Source: Prochlorococcus sp. AG-315-I14 (lineage in GTDB: Bacteria; Cyanobacteriota; Cyanobacteriia; PCC-6307; Cyanobiaceae). From it: a DNA stretch of 64,000 bases. Below the pieces are notes generated by a model. It did not search any database. It worked only from the letters and a program-made list of their open reading frames with translations, and was not told where the DNA came from. Below, one piece after another: positions 9,563 through 18,982 of this stretch. Position 1 is the first letter of the stretch. Every line of letters starts with the position of its first letter. The stretch covers positions 13,373 through 77,372 of the forward strand of contig QBWF01000001.1 of assembly GCA_003283665.1 (NCBI GenBank), in the 5' to 3' direction. A program made the translations under genes and the position numbers.

Positions 9563-9886
9563 TTAACCACCACTTTGTTTAGGTCTAAAACCTTCTTTGA
9601 ACAGAAAATCCAAAGTTTTAATAATTTGATCTCCTTGGAGCTCTAACAAGTTCCCTTTTAATGTACCGCCTGTGCCACAAGCAATCTTGAGGGACTTCAG
9701 TAATTTCTTTGATTCCAAAGGGTCCAATTCTAATCCTTTAATTAAAGTCACCAGTTTTCCTTTTTTTCCAGAACGAGTTCTTTCTACACGAACTTGTCGC
9801 TTTCCTTTAGGTAGAACACTATCCTTAGTTTCATTCCCTGTTGTTGCTCCAGGGTCATTAAATTCTCGCCAGCCTCCTTTAGACAT
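9563..9886 (-). CDS. SUI1/eIF1-like translation factor (YciH family)
   Basis: A 107-residue protein with a SUI1 domain filling the C-terminal three quarters. The segment L-V-T-L-I-K-G-L-E-L, then K-L-L-K-S-L-K-I-A-C-G-T-G-G-T-L-K-G near residue 63 and I-E/L-Q-G-D-Q near 83 match bacterial YciH-type eIF1 homologues. These are thought to affect start-site fidelity or translation under stress, but the cyanobacterial role is not established. It starts on ATG and is divergent from trpB, 40 bases apart. cysC lies 50 bases downstream on the same strand. Confidence 0.88.
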   Translation of the reverse strand: MSKGGWREFNDPGATTGNETKDSVLPKGKRQVRVERTRSGKKGKLVTLIKGLELDPLESKKLLKSLKIACGTGGTLKGNLLELQGDQIIKTLDFLFKEGFRPKQSGG

Positions 9887-9926
9887 CTTCTTTGAATTTA
9901 GGCTGGTAACTATCTACTCAATCTAA

Positions 9927-11180
9927 GTGACAGTTAAACTTCCAACTCAATTTAAAGATTCGGATCTATCAATCGAATCAAGACCAAATCCTGTTGGCCG
10001 TTTTGGAAAATATGGAGGCCAATATGTCCCAGAAACTTTAATACCTGCACTATTTGAATTAGAGAAAGCTGCAAAAGATGCATGGCAAGATTCAAGATTC
10101 ACCTCGGAACTAAATCATTTATTAAAGTCTTACGTTGGTAGATCAACCCCTTTATACGAAGCAAGAAGATTAACTGATTATTATCGCAATATTAATGACA
10201 AAGGCCCAAGAATTTGGCTCAAAAGAGAAGACCTAAATCATACAGGTGCTCACAAAATAAATAATGCACTTGGACAAGCTCTTTTAGCTCAAAGAATGGG
10301 CAAAAATAGAATTATTGCTGAAACTGGAGCTGGTCAACATGGAGTGGCTACTGCGACTGTATGTGCTCGTTTTGGAATGGAATGCATAATTTACATGGGG
10401 AAAGAAGATATGCGCCGACAAGCACTAAATGTATTTCGTATGAGATTGCTTGGAGCGACAGTCAAACCTGTAACCAATGGAACAGCAACTCTTAAAGATG
10501 CAACCAGTGAAGCAATTCGTGATTGGGTTACTAATGTTGAGACAACTCATTACATACTTGGATCTGTTGCAGGCCCTCATCCTTACCCGATGTTGGTTAG
10601 AGATTTTCACGCCATTATTGGCGAAGAGGCTAAACGACAATGTAACTCAGCCTTTGGAAGAGCACCTGATGTCCTTTTAGCTTGCGTTGGCGGCGGATCT
10701 AATGCTATGGGGCTTTTTCATCCTTTTGTTGAAGATAAAAATGTTCGAATGATTGGAGTTGAAGCAGCAGGAGAGGGAGTAGAAACAGGTCGACATGCAG
10801 CAACAATTACAGAAGGGAGAATTGGAGTACTTCATGGTGCAATGAGTCTTTTATTGCAAGACAATGACGGACAAGTTCAAGAGGCACATTCCATCAGTGC
10901 TGGCCTTGATTATCCTGGAGTAGGGCCAGAGCATAGTTATTTAAAAGAAATTGGGCGAGCAGAATACGCCGCGGTAACTGATAGCCAAGCATTACAAGCA
11001 CTTCAATTGGTTAGTCAATTAGAAGGAATCATCCCTGCTCTTGAAACTTCCCATGCATTTGCCTATCTAGAAATTCTATGTCCAACTCTTGGTAACGAAT
11101 CTGAAGTTGTAATAAACTGCTCGGGAAGAGGAGACAAGGATGTTAATACAGTGGCAGAGAAATTGGGATCGACAATCTGA
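9927..11180 (+). CDS. trpB: tryptophan synthase beta chain
   Basis: TrpB1-type beta subunit, 417 residues, joining indole and serine with PLP. The PLP lysine lies in [14 protein letters not shown] near residue 100-113. The catalytic glutamate is in [10 protein letters not shown] near 131, and the phosphate loop is G-G-G-S-N-A-M-G near 254. The start is GTG at 9927; the following residues up to [13 protein letters not shown] are normal for cyanobacterial TrpB with a short leader. trpA is not nearby, as is usual in cyanobacteria with scattered trp genes. Confidence 0.97.
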   Translation: MTVKLPTQFKDSDLSIESRPNPVGRFGKYGGQYVPETLIPALFELEKAAKDAWQDSRFTSELNHLLKSYVGRSTPLYEARRLTDYYRNINDKGPRIWLKREDLNHTGAHKINNALGQALLAQRMGKNRIIAETGAGQHGVATATVCARFGMECIIYMGKEDMRRQALNVFRMRLLGATVKPVTNGTATLKDATSEAIRDWVTNVETTHYILGSVAGPHPYPMLVRDFHAIIGEEAKRQCNSAFGRAPDVLLACVGGGSNAMGLFHPFVEDKNVRMIGVEAAGEGVETGRHAATITEGRIGVLHGAMSLLLQDNDGQVQEAHSISAGLDYPGVGPEHSYLKEIGRAEYAAVTDSQALQALQLVSQLEGIIPALETSHAFAYLEILCPTLGNESEVVINCSGRGDKDVNTVAEKLGSTI

Positions 11181-11194
11181 GTCTCTTTAAAGGA

Positions 11195-11551
11195 TTAATA
11201 TCTAGGGATCGATTCATCGACATTAATGCTCCAAGAATCAATACCACCTTCTAAGTTCCAAACGGGTTGAGTTATTCCTTGTTCTAATAGCCAAATACCA
11301 AAACTTAAACTTCTAACCCCTGAATGACATATCACCACAATAGGTTTATTAATAGGTAAAAGCTCACCTAATTGGTCGTTCCAACTTTTGAATTTACTTA
11401 GAGGTAAATGCAATACTGAAAATGTAAATGGTGCAATAACAAGTTCATTATCCTCACGTACATCAATAATCATTGGCTTAGTTGAAGAATCATCCTTCAA
11501 TAAATCATTTAAGTCTAGAGGTGATATGTTTAAGGGGTTATGCTGAGTCAT
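11195..11551 (-). CDS. rhodanese-like domain protein
   Basis: A single rhodanese domain of 118 residues. The N-terminal I-D-V-R-E-D-N-E-L motif is near residue 29, and the active-site loop V-I-C-H-S-G-V-R-S near 73 has the catalytic cysteine in a C-x-x-x-x-R form. The C-terminal N-L-E-G-G-I-D-S-W is also typical. Such proteins carry sulfane sulfur or act in thiol chemistry; the substrate is unknown. It starts on ATG and faces trpB convergently, 14 bases apart. Confidence 0.9.
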   Translation of the reverse strand: MTQHNPLNISPLDLNDLLKDDSSTKPMIIDVREDNELVIAPFTFSVLHLPLSKFKSWNDQLGELLPINKPIVVICHSGVRSLSFGIWLLEQGITQPVWNLEGGIDSWSINVDESIPRY

Positions 11552-11626
11552 GATTTCTTTTAAGATAAAGGATAAGACTATCCCATCAAAAATTTAAACA
11601 CATTTACAAATGAATAAAAATAAAGA

Positions 11627-13225
11627 ATGAAATCACGTATATTATATTTGATTTTAATTTTAATTTTAATTGTATCAGTTTTGACTGGGCTATTAATCTG
11701 GAAAAAAAAACATCTACCTATATATCCACAATTTAAAAATACTTCCAACTCTATACCATTATCATCAAAATTCATACCAAACAATGCTGACCTAGTTTTT
11801 CACTGGAAAATAAACCCTAATAATATTGCAACGTTTGTAGAAAGCTATGATAACAAAAGCAAGCAAAATAATACACGTAAAAAAGTAGAATCTATATTAG
11901 ATACTTCTTTCAATTTAATTGGACTTGACTTCAAAGAACAAGCATCAAAATTTGCAGGAGAATATGGAAGCTTCGCCTTCATAAGTGACAAAAATGAAAA
12001 AGAAAGTGATTGGATTATAATTCTTGATCGAAAAGAAAATATCAATGATGATCTAAGAAGTATTATAAACATGGAAGAAAGAAAAGAAGAAGAAAAAAAT
12101 AAAGCTGAATATACCCCTGAAGGAATCGAGAACACAGGTGATATCAAAATATCAAGAAGTAATGATTTAATTACGCCAATTTATTTTTGCGAAAAGGAGA
12201 AATATATTTTAATCTCTTCCAGTGCAAAGCTATTAGAATTATCTTTAAGAAATTCAAAAAAAAACTCTATAAACTATCTTAAAAATTCAAATCTAAATAT
12301 ACTAAATAGTAAAATAAATAATGGATTCGCATTACTTGAAATATCTATAGAAAACGTTTTCCAATTACTCAATCTAAATAATATAACATCAGAAAAAAAT
12401 CAATCAAATAAACTAATCTCATCAATAGATTTAAATAGTAACAAATTAATTTTCAATGGAATTATAAAAAACAACCAAGCAATCAAAACTCCCATTCATA
12501 AATTAAAGAATGAATTTCTTATTATTGGGAATGAAGTCAATTCAACTGATAACTTTATTTTAATAAATAGCCCAAATACATTTTTCAACGAAGAGTTTAT
12601 TGAACCATATAATTCATTTATAATGAAAATTCTTGAGATTTCAATTGATCAAGACTCTTTACCTTTATTACAGTTAATCGGCAAAAATTCATATGGCCCC
12701 TTGATTTGGCTTGAAAACAAACATAATTGGGTAATTCTCAGCAGAAAAGATCAAACTAATAAGAACAACATCAATGAAATCATATCAGGCGAAAATTTTA
12801 GAAAGACAAATCTTGACTTTAACAATAATAATCTCGAGATCTGGTCAAAGTTAACAACAAATAATCTAGATGCTAATCCTTATATTAAGGAAAATATAAG
12901 GACTTTAATTCAGGAATATAAAGGAGCCTACATTTGGAGCAAAAGTCTTGCGTCAATATCAGATAATAATGAAAAAGAATATTTTACACATGATCTAATC
13001 ATAGAAGATGAATCAGAGAAAGAAGATTTCATTGATATAGTTAAAATCCATTTAGGTGAAGAGAAAGCTAATAAGTTTCTCAAGAATTTTTATCCATTTA
13101 TTCTACTGAGAGCAACGATTGGGAGCACAGTAGATTCACCGAAAGGCATGGATATCGCAATCGCAATTCCAAATATTGAGAATCCAGATTTGTTAAAATT
13201 TGAAATCAGCTTTAAACTTACTTAA
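11627..13225 (+). CDS. membrane-anchored DUF3352-like protein
   Basis: A 532-residue protein of unknown function. A single N-terminal hydrophobic segment (about residues 5-25, Ile/Leu-rich, then K-K-K) looks like a signal anchor, leaving the rest probably periplasmic or lumenal. The opening of the soluble part (P-L-S-S-K-F-I-P-N-N-A-D-L-V-F-H-W) and the terminal repeats of beta-rich segments resemble cyanobacterial DUF3352 proteins, to which I assign it tentatively. It is strikingly rich in Asn, Lys, Ile and Ser and its DNA is more AT-rich by eye than its neighbours. It starts on ATG at 11627 and lies alone between the rhodanese and citrate synthase. Confidence 0.7.
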   Translation: MKSRILYLILILILIVSVLTGLLIWKKKHLPIYPQFKNTSNSIPLSSKFIPNNADLVFHWKINPNNIATFVESYDNKSKQNNTRKKVESILDTSFNLIGLDFKEQASKFAGEYGSFAFISDKNEKESDWIIILDRKENINDDLRSIINMEERKEEEKNKAEYTPEGIENTGDIKISRSNDLITPIYFCEKEKYILISSSAKLLELSLRNSKKNSINYLKNSNLNILNSKINNGFALLEISIENVFQLLNLNNITSEKNQSNKLISSIDLNSNKLIFNGIIKNNQAIKTPIHKLKNEFLIIGNEVNSTDNFILINSPNTFFNEEFIEPYNSFIMKILEISIDQDSLPLLQLIGKNSYGPLIWLENKHNWVILSRKDQTNKNNINEIISGENFRKTNLDFNNNNLEIWSKLTTNNLDANPYIKENIRTLIQEYKGAYIWSKSLASISDNNEKEYFTHDLIIEDESEKEDFIDIVKIHLGEEKANKFLKNFYPFILLRATIGSTVDSPKGMDIAIAIPNIENPDLLKFEISFKLT

Positions 13226-13403
13226 TAGTTCTTTATAGATTCAAAGCATTATTGATAACTTAAACTAATTGCGTAATATAAATCTTCAATTCAATCCAGG
13301 TTGAAACTATCATAGTTACTAGTTATCTTGAATATATATAATTAAGTTCAAGTTGAAAATTATTTTTCCTATTGAACAGAAAATTTAATCTTAATTAATT
13401 TTT

Positions 13404-13408
13404 AGGAG
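13404..13408 (+). promoter_or_regulatory. ribosome binding site deciding the gltA start
   Basis: A clear AGGAG at 13404-13408 is placed eight bases before the ATA codon at 13417-13419. No ATG, GTG or TTG in the citrate synthase frame lies between the upstream in-frame stop at 13396-13398 and base 13645. This site therefore supports initiation at ATA. Confidence 0.65.
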
Positions 13409-13416
13409 CAAAAACC

Positions 13417-14571
13417 ATAGCCAACACAGACAAGACAACTAATTTAATTCTCAAGCCTGGCCTAGAAGGAGTTCCGGTAACACAATCTTCGATATGCGAA
13501 ATCAATGGAACAGAAGGAAATCTGAATTATCGAGGCTATCCCATAAGTCAACTTGCCAAAAAAAGTAGTTTTCTTGAAACTGCTTTTTTACTTATTTGGG
13601 GGGAACTCCCTAGCACTAAAGAGCTACAAAGATTTGAAGAAGAAGTGCAAATGCATCGCAGAGTAAGCTTTCGTATCAGAGACATGCTCAAATGTTTTCC
13701 AGAGTCAGGTCATCCAATGGATGCTCTGCAAGCTAGTGCTGCATCTCTTGGGCTTTTTTATTCTCGGAGAGTCATCGATGATCCAAAATATATCTATGAC
13801 GCAGTAGTCAGGCTGATTGCAAAAATCCCTACAATGGTTGCTGCTTTTGAGCAGATCAGGAAAGGAGATGACCCCATTCAACCTCAAGACGATTTACCTT
13901 ATTCATCTAATTTCCTATACATGCTCACAGAGAAAGAGCCAGATCCCCTGGCTGCAAGTGTATTTGATCGATGCTTAATTCTTCATGCTGAGCATAGTCT
14001 CAATGCAAGTACTTTCAGCGCGCGAGTAACTGCAAGCACTTTGACTGATCCATATGCTGTAGTTGCATCAGCAGTAGGGACTTTGGCAGGTCCGCTTCAT
14101 GGTGGTGCCAATGAAGATGTAATAGCAATGCTTGAAGAGATTAAAACACCTGACAAAGCAGGTTCATTTCTTGATGATGCAATAGAAAAGAAAAGAAAAG
14201 TAATGGGTTTTGGGCATAGGGAATACCGCGTAAAAGATCCAAGAGCATCAATTCTACAAAATTTGGCAGAAGAACTTTTCTCTAAATTTGGCAAAGATGA
14301 AATGTATGAAGTTGCTAAAGCACTCGAAGAAGAGGCAATAACAAAATTAGGTCCTAAAGGTATATTTCCAAATGTTGACTTTTATTCTGGACTTGTTTAT
14401 AGAAAACTAGGTATTCCACGGGATCTATTTACACCAGTTTTTGCAATTTCAAGAGTTGCTGGTTGGCTAGCACATTGGAGAGAACAACTAGGTGCTAACC
14501 GAATTTTCAGACCATCCCAAATTTATCAAGGTGAAGGAACAAGGAATTGGCAGCCACTCAAAAATAGATAA
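13417..14571 (+). CDS. gltA: citrate synthase, apparent ATA start
   Basis: Citrate synthase of 384 residues if started at the ATA codon at 13417. It condenses acetyl-CoA and oxaloacetate, supplying 2-oxoglutarate for nitrogen assimilation. The N-terminal L-K-P-G-L-E-G-V-P-V, N-Y-R-G-Y-P-I and L-L-I-W-G-E-L-P blocks lie upstream of the first conventional start (GTG at 13645), so they must be coding. Active-site histidines are visible in the L-H-A-E-H-S segment near residue 190 and in G-P-L-H-G-G-A-N near 227. M-G-F-G-H-R-E-Y-R-V follows near 263 and F-Y-S-G-L-V-Y near 325. A well placed AGGAG supports the ATA. A sequencing error changing ATG to ATA is the main alternative. Confidence 0.88.
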   Translation: MANTDKTTNLILKPGLEGVPVTQSSICEINGTEGNLNYRGYPISQLAKKSSFLETAFLLIWGELPSTKELQRFEEEVQMHRRVSFRIRDMLKCFPESGHPMDALQASAASLGLFYSRRVIDDPKYIYDAVVRLIAKIPTMVAAFEQIRKGDDPIQPQDDLPYSSNFLYMLTEKEPDPLAASVFDRCLILHAEHSLNASTFSARVTASTLTDPYAVVASAVGTLAGPLHGGANEDVIAMLEEIKTPDKAGSFLDDAIEKKRKVMGFGHREYRVKDPRASILQNLAEELFSKFGKDEMYEVAKALEEEAITKLGPKGIFPNVDFYSGLVYRKLGIPRDLFTPVFAISRVAGWLAHWREQLGANRIFRPSQIYQGEGTRNWQPLKNR

Positions 14572-14647
14572 GTAAAAAAAGTAATCTTTTAGAAACTTAT
14601 GAATACTCCAAAATCCAACTAATCTATTAGAAGAATAAATAAAAGAA

Positions 14648-15766
14648 GTGAATTCAGGCTTAGATCTAGAAATGAGTTTCACACAAGGGATCCAGAGCCT
14701 TGGAATATCGCCTGAACTAGCTCATCTACTATGGATCCCTTTCCCCATGCTGCTGGTATTAGTTTCCGCGGTTATCGGGGTTTTAGTAACTGTTTGGTTA
14801 GAAAGAAAAATTTCTGCTGCTGCTCAACAAAGGATAGGGCCGGAATACGCAGGGGCATTAGGAATTCTGCAACCTATGGCAGATGGATTAAAACTTCTAG
14901 TCAAAGAAGACATAATTCCTGCTAGGGCAGACAATATACTGTTCACGCTTGGTCCAATATTAGTTTTAGTTCCAGTCATTCTATCTTGGTTAATTGTACC
15001 TTTTGGACAAAATCTTTTAATTAGCAATGTAGGGATTGGCATTTTCTTATGGATTTCTCTTAGTAGTATTCAGCCTATTGGTCTACTTATGAGTGGTTAT
15101 TCATCTAATAATAAATATTCCTTATTAGGGGGACTTAGAGCAGCAGCTCAATCAATTAGTTATGAGATTCCCTTAGCTCTAGCAGTATTAGCAATTGTAA
15201 TGATGAGTAATTCATTAAGTACCATTGATATAGTTGAACAACAAAATAGTGCTGGATTTCTAAGTTGGAATATATGGAGACAGCCCGTAGGTTTTATTAT
15301 TTTTTGGATATGTGCACTTGCTGAATGTGAAAGGCTTCCTTTTGATCTCCCAGAAGCAGAAGAAGAACTTGTAGCTGGTTATCAAACAGAATATGCAGGC
15401 ATGAAATTCGCATTATTTTATTTAGCTGGTTATATCAATCTTGTCTTGTCCGCATTATTAGTATCTGTTCTTTACCTAGGAGGTTGGGGTTTTCCATTCC
15501 CTATTGAATGGTTCTCATTTTTACCAGGAATATCTATTGATACCCCTGTAATTCAAGTTTTCACTGCCGCCATCGGAATCATAATGACTGTTCTCAAAGC
15601 ATACTTACTAGTATTTTTAGCAATTCTACTAAGATGGACGACTCCAAGAGTTCGAATAGATCAATTACTTGATTTAGGATGGAAGTTTCTTCTACCAATA
15701 TCATTGGTGAATTTACTTGTAACAGCTTCACTCAAGTTGGCGTTTCCTAGCGCATTTGGCGGATAA
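14648..15766 (+). CDS. ndhA: NAD(P)H-quinone oxidoreductase subunit 1
   Basis: NdhA (NuoH-like), 372 residues, a multi-spanning membrane subunit linking the peripheral arm to the membrane arm of NDH-1. Recognisable parts are the first hydrophobic helix, then [16 protein letters not shown] near residue 48, and E-I-P-L-A-L-A near 174. The quinone-site loop [18 protein letters not shown] is near 224. I take GTG at 14648 because the family opens with S-G-L-D-L-E; an ATG nine codons in is the alternative. It is first of the ndhA-I-G-E cluster, 76 bases after gltA. Confidence 0.96.
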   Translation: MNSGLDLEMSFTQGIQSLGISPELAHLLWIPFPMLLVLVSAVIGVLVTVWLERKISAAAQQRIGPEYAGALGILQPMADGLKLLVKEDIIPARADNILFTLGPILVLVPVILSWLIVPFGQNLLISNVGIGIFLWISLSSIQPIGLLMSGYSSNNKYSLLGGLRAAAQSISYEIPLALAVLAIVMMSNSLSTIDIVEQQNSAGFLSWNIWRQPVGFIIFWICALAECERLPFDLPEAEEELVAGYQTEYAGMKFALFYLAGYINLVLSALLVSVLYLGGWGFPFPIEWFSFLPGISIDTPVIQVFTAAIGIIMTVLKAYLLVFLAILLRWTTPRVRIDQLLDLGWKFLLPISLVNLLVTASLKLAFPSAFGG

Positions 15767-15877
15767 AAGAAAAGCAACACAATTGGTGTTCTTAATTAGG
15801 CAAAAGTACCTACATTTAGTTGAAAAAAGTTATAAGCTGAATTAACGTATTAAATAGGCCGCCGGCAATAAAACCAT

Positions 15878-16528
15878 ATGCTTGGTTTCCTCAAAAAAGT
15901 CGCTGATTACACGCAAGAGGCAGTAAGCGCAGCAAAATACTTATCCCAAGGACTAGCTGTTACTTTCGATCACATGCGACGTAGGCCAGTAACTGTTCAA
16001 TATCCTTATGAAAAATTAATCCCCTCAGAAAGATATAGAGGGAGAATTCATTATGAATTCGACAAATGTATAGCCTGTGAAGTTTGTGTAAGAGTTTGCC
16101 CAATCAATCTGCCAGTAGTTGATTGGGTTATGAATAAAGAAACAAAAAAAAAGGAATTAAGAAATTATTCAATTGATTTTGGAGCCTGTATCTTTTGTGG
16201 AAATTGTGTCGAATACTGCCCGACTAATTGTCTATCAATGACTGAGGAATATGAATTATCTGCATTTGATCGTCACAGTCTTAACTACGACAATGTTGCT
16301 CTAGGAAGATTGCCGACAAGTGTAACTTCTGACCCATCTGTTCGCCCTTTAAGGGAGTTAGCATATTTACCAGAAGGAGTAATGGACCCTCACGCAGTTT
16401 CCTCAAGTAAAAAGAGAGCAGGAAAACTACCAAGTGAAATCATTCAAATAATGCAAGAGGAAATTAATACTAATAAAAATAAAGAATCATCTCATGATGA
16501 TGTTCAGTTAGATTCTTCAAATCAATGA
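15878..16528 (+). CDS. ndhI: NAD(P)H-quinone oxidoreductase subunit I
   Basis: NdhI, 216 residues, carries the two [4Fe-4S] clusters that pass electrons from ferredoxin to the quinone site. The first ferredoxin motif [12 protein letters not shown] starts near residue 64 and the second, [12 protein letters not shown], near 105. The C-terminal tail beyond residue 180 is hydrophilic and lysine/serine-rich, as in other cyanobacteria. It starts on ATG about 110 bases after ndhA; the gap may hold an internal promoter. Its TGA overlaps the ndhG ATG. Confidence 0.97.
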   Translation: MLGFLKKVADYTQEAVSAAKYLSQGLAVTFDHMRRRPVTVQYPYEKLIPSERYRGRIHYEFDKCIACEVCVRVCPINLPVVDWVMNKETKKKELRNYSIDFGACIFCGNCVEYCPTNCLSMTEEYELSAFDRHSLNYDNVALGRLPTSVTSDPSVRPLRELAYLPEGVMDPHAVSSSKKRAGKLPSEIIQIMQEEINTNKNKESSHDDVQLDSSNQ

Positions 16529-17124
16529 ATATAGCCAATTCATCAGAGTTAATTTGTTTTTTAATTCTTAGTGCTGTCATCATTTCTGGAAGTATTGGAG
16601 TTGTTCTACTGGAAAATATTGTTTATTCCGCCTTTTTACTTGGTGGGGTTTTCATGTCAGTCGCAGGATTATATCTTTTATTAAATGCAAGTTTTGTTGC
16701 AGCAGCACAAATTCTAGTTTATGTAGGTGCAGTAAATGTTTTAATATTATTTGCTATAATGTTAGTCAACAAAAAAGAAGATTTAAAATCACTTAAAGGA
16801 CTTAAAACTCGTAAAATATTATCTGGAGGAATTTGTGGAGGACTTTTAATCTTATTATTAAGAGTTAATATTACTACTAATTGGTCAATCCCTGGCCCTA
16901 CGTCAATCGGAGAAGAGGCAACTGAAAGAATTGGAGAACATCTATTCACTGATTATTTATTACCCTTTGAACTTGCATCTATACTATTATTAATGGCTCT
17001 GATTGGTGCCATTGTATTAGCACGAAGAGAAAAACCAATGCAAAAAAGCAATCAAAAAGAAATAAATAGTGATTTATTAAAAGATCAACAAATACCTCTT
17101 TTAACCCAAAATACTTCTAAATAG
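16525..17124 (+). CDS. ndhG: NAD(P)H-quinone oxidoreductase subunit 6
   Basis: NdhG (NuoJ-like), 199 residues, a membrane subunit of NDH-1 with about five hydrophobic segments. The family stretch [16 protein letters not shown] followed by [14 protein letters not shown] is near residues 46-80 and the last helix [14 protein letters not shown] is near 155. The C-terminal tail is polar. The start ATG overlaps the ndhI stop by four bases, indicating translational coupling within the ndhA-I-G-E operon. Confidence 0.95.
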   Translation: MNIANSSELICFLILSAVIISGSIGVVLLENIVYSAFLLGGVFMSVAGLYLLLNASFVAAAQILVYVGAVNVLILFAIMLVNKKEDLKSLKGLKTRKILSGGICGGLLILLLRVNITTNWSIPGPTSIGEEATERIGEHLFTDYLLPFELASILLLMALIGAIVLARREKPMQKSNQKEINSDLLKDQQIPLLTQNTSK

Positions 17125-17157
17125 ATATTATAATATAAATATATTTGTAATTATATT

Positions 17158-17487
17158 ATGTTGGTAGATTCTGCTGGTCCTGTTCCTCTCCAAGCATATC
17201 TTATAGTTGCATCTATCCTATTCTGTACTGGTGTTTGGGGACTGATAAATAGTAGAAACGCTGTTAGAGTTTTGATGAGTATTGAATTAATGTTGAATGC
17301 TGTGAATATAAATCTGATGAGCTTCTCTTCATATATAGATGGGGCTTTAATTAGAGGGCAGGTATTCTCTATTTTTGTCATAACAGTTGCGGCTGCAGAA
17401 GCAGCTGTTGGTCTTGCAATATTGCTTTCTTTATATAGAAATAGATCTACGATTGACATGGAAAACTTTAACCTACTTAAATGGTAG
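17158..17487 (+). CDS. ndhE: NAD(P)H-quinone oxidoreductase subunit 4L
   Basis: NdhE (NuoK-like), 109 residues with three transmembrane segments. The conserved second helix has the proton-path glutamate in [11 protein letters not shown] near residue 45, and the third has the [11 protein letters not shown] segment near 80-90. The start is the ATG at 17158, 33 bases after ndhG. It ends the ndhA-I-G-E cluster; nadK follows after seven bases on the same strand. Confidence 0.96.
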   Translation: MLVDSAGPVPLQAYLIVASILFCTGVWGLINSRNAVRVLMSIELMLNAVNINLMSFSSYIDGALIRGQVFSIFVITVAAAEAAVGLAILLSLYRNRSTIDMENFNLLKW

Positions 17488-17494
17488 AAATATA

Positions 17495-18391
17495 ATGAAG
17501 TTTAATCTGATCTGGATCTTATTTAGATCAGATAGTGAATCAGCACTAAAAGAAGCATACGATTGCAAAAAGAAAATTGAAAATTATGGCTCAAAAGTTT
17601 TAATTGCAAAAATTAGTTTAGGAACTAATAATATTTCTGATTTGTTTTTACAGACAAAAGAATTACCACAATTAGCAATTGTTCTTGGAGGAGACGGCAC
17701 TGTTTTAAGGGCAGCTAGATATCTATCTCCAAGAAATATTCCTATTTTAAGTTTCAATGTGGGTGGCAATCTAGGATTTTTAACACATGATCGCCGTCTC
17801 TTAAATCTAGACAGAGTTTGGGAGAAGATTTATAATCAAGATTTCACAATCCAGAAAAGAATGATGCTTGAGGCATCAGTATTGACAAGTAATAAAGAGC
17901 AAAAGAAAAAAATATTTTTTGCCCTAAATGATTTTTATTTTAGATCTTTTAAGGATGAGATATCACCAACTTGTAGTCTCGAACTTGAAATTGATGGAGA
18001 ATCAGTAGATAGATACAAAGGTGATGGCCTAATCTTTTCAACAGCTACTGGATCAACAGCTTATGCAATGGCGGCAGGAGGACCTATTCTTCATCCTTCT
18101 ATAGATGCAATTATTGTGAGTGCAATATGTCCTATGAGTCTAGCAAGTAGGCCTATTGTTGTACCTGCTCAATCAAAATTAATTGTTACTCCGATAAGTA
18201 ATAAAAATCAAAAAATTAAATTGTGGCAAGATGGATCTGGCGGCTGCTTAATTGAAGCCAACGATAAATGTCTTATAAAGAAGTCTAATCACTCAACTTA
18301 TATCATTATTTTGAATGAAAGTTTATCTTATTATAGAACTATTACTCAAAAACTTCATTGGGCTAGTAGCCTAAATAATAATTCTAAATAA
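17495..18391 (+). CDS. nadK: NAD kinase
   Basis: NAD kinase of 298 residues, making NADP from NAD with ATP or polyphosphate. The catalytic G-G-D-G-T motif is near residue 66, followed by V-G-G-N-L-G-F-L near 88, and T-G-S-T-A-Y-A-M-A-A-G-G-P near 184. I choose the ATG at 17495, just after the ndhE stop, because the upstream extension would run inside ndhE and lacks family features. Placement behind NDH-1 genes is conserved among picocyanobacteria as I recall it; the two functions share pyridine nucleotides, but NDH-1 here is thought to use ferredoxin. Confidence 0.95.
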   Translation: MKFNLIWILFRSDSESALKEAYDCKKKIENYGSKVLIAKISLGTNNISDLFLQTKELPQLAIVLGGDGTVLRAARYLSPRNIPILSFNVGGNLGFLTHDRRLLNLDRVWEKIYNQDFTIQKRMMLEASVLTSNKEQKKKIFFALNDFYFRSFKDEISPTCSLELEIDGESVDRYKGDGLIFSTATGSTAYAMAAGGPILHPSIDAIIVSAICPMSLASRPIVVPAQSKLIVTPISNKNQKIKLWQDGSGGCLIEANDKCLIKKSNHSTYIIILNESLSYYRTITQKLHWASSLNNNSK

Positions 18392-18397
18392 TATTTT

Positions 18398-18898
18398 ATG
18401 GGAATAGAAATTGAAAGAAGGTTTTTAGTACAGAATGAAAGCTGGAGAAGCCGAATAATACTTAGTGAAGATTTTATTCAAGGATATCTAAACTCTCATC
18501 CGGAAGATTTAGCAGTCAGAGTGAGAATAAGTAATAACAAAGAAGGCTTTTTAACTCTTAAATCTTCTATCGATGGCCTTATAAGTAAAGAATTTGAATA
18601 TCCAATACCTATTGAAGATGCTTATGGATTAATGGAGTTATCAAAATACAAACTGTGCAAAACAAGATATCAACTAAAGCTTAATAACAAAAATTGGATA
18701 GTTGATTCATTTAAAAATTTAAATTCTCCTTTGGTTTTAGCAGAAATCGAATTAGATTCTCTCTCTGAAAAGGTTGAAATACCATCTTGGTGTGGACGCG
18801 AAATCACAGGTATTAAATCGTTAAGTAACGCTTTTCTTGCGAAAACGCCCATATCATCTCTTTCTTTAAATGATCGACTGAAAACTAAAGACCAATAA
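18398..18898 (+). CDS. CYTH-domain protein (triphosphatase-like)
   Basis: A 166-residue CYTH (triphosphate tunnel) protein. It opens with the I-E-I-E-R-R-F-L-V signature, the E-x-E-x-(K/R) motif that binds triphosphate and metal. Alternating charged strands follow, including V-R-V-R-I-S near residue 45, L-T-L-K-S-S near 58, and A-E-I-E-L-D near 113. Bacterial members of this size are often inorganic triphosphatases rather than adenylate cyclases, but the substrate here is unknown. It begins seven bases after nadK and is probably cotranscribed. Confidence 0.85.
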   Translation: MGIEIERRFLVQNESWRSRIILSEDFIQGYLNSHPEDLAVRVRISNNKEGFLTLKSSIDGLISKEFEYPIPIEDAYGLMELSKYKLCKTRYQLKLNNKNWIVDSFKNLNSPLVLAEIELDSLSEKVEIPSWCGREITGIKSLSNAFLAKTPISSLSLNDRLKTKDQ

Positions 18899-18933
18899 AA
18901 GGTCATCAGTCCTTTAGATTGTCTTTAGATTTC

Positions 18934-18953
18934 CAGCTGGCAAATACCAGCTG
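18934..18953. other. hairpin between CYTH gene and 52-codon gene
   Basis: CAGCTGG at 18934-18940 and CCAGCTG at 18947-18953 form a perfect 7-bp stem with a 6-base loop. No T-run follows on either strand, so it is not a standard terminator. It ends 29 bases before the small gene at 18983 and may be in its leader, or stabilise the end of the upstream message. Confidence 0.4.
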
Positions 18954-18982
18954 CTTATCAAGTCTCTTGCAGAAGGTAGGTT

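Noticed and set aside
13645..14571. Citrate synthase starting at GTG 13645
   Set aside because: It would delete 76 conserved N-terminal residues that are open and in frame upstream; the ATA start with AGGAG is preferred.
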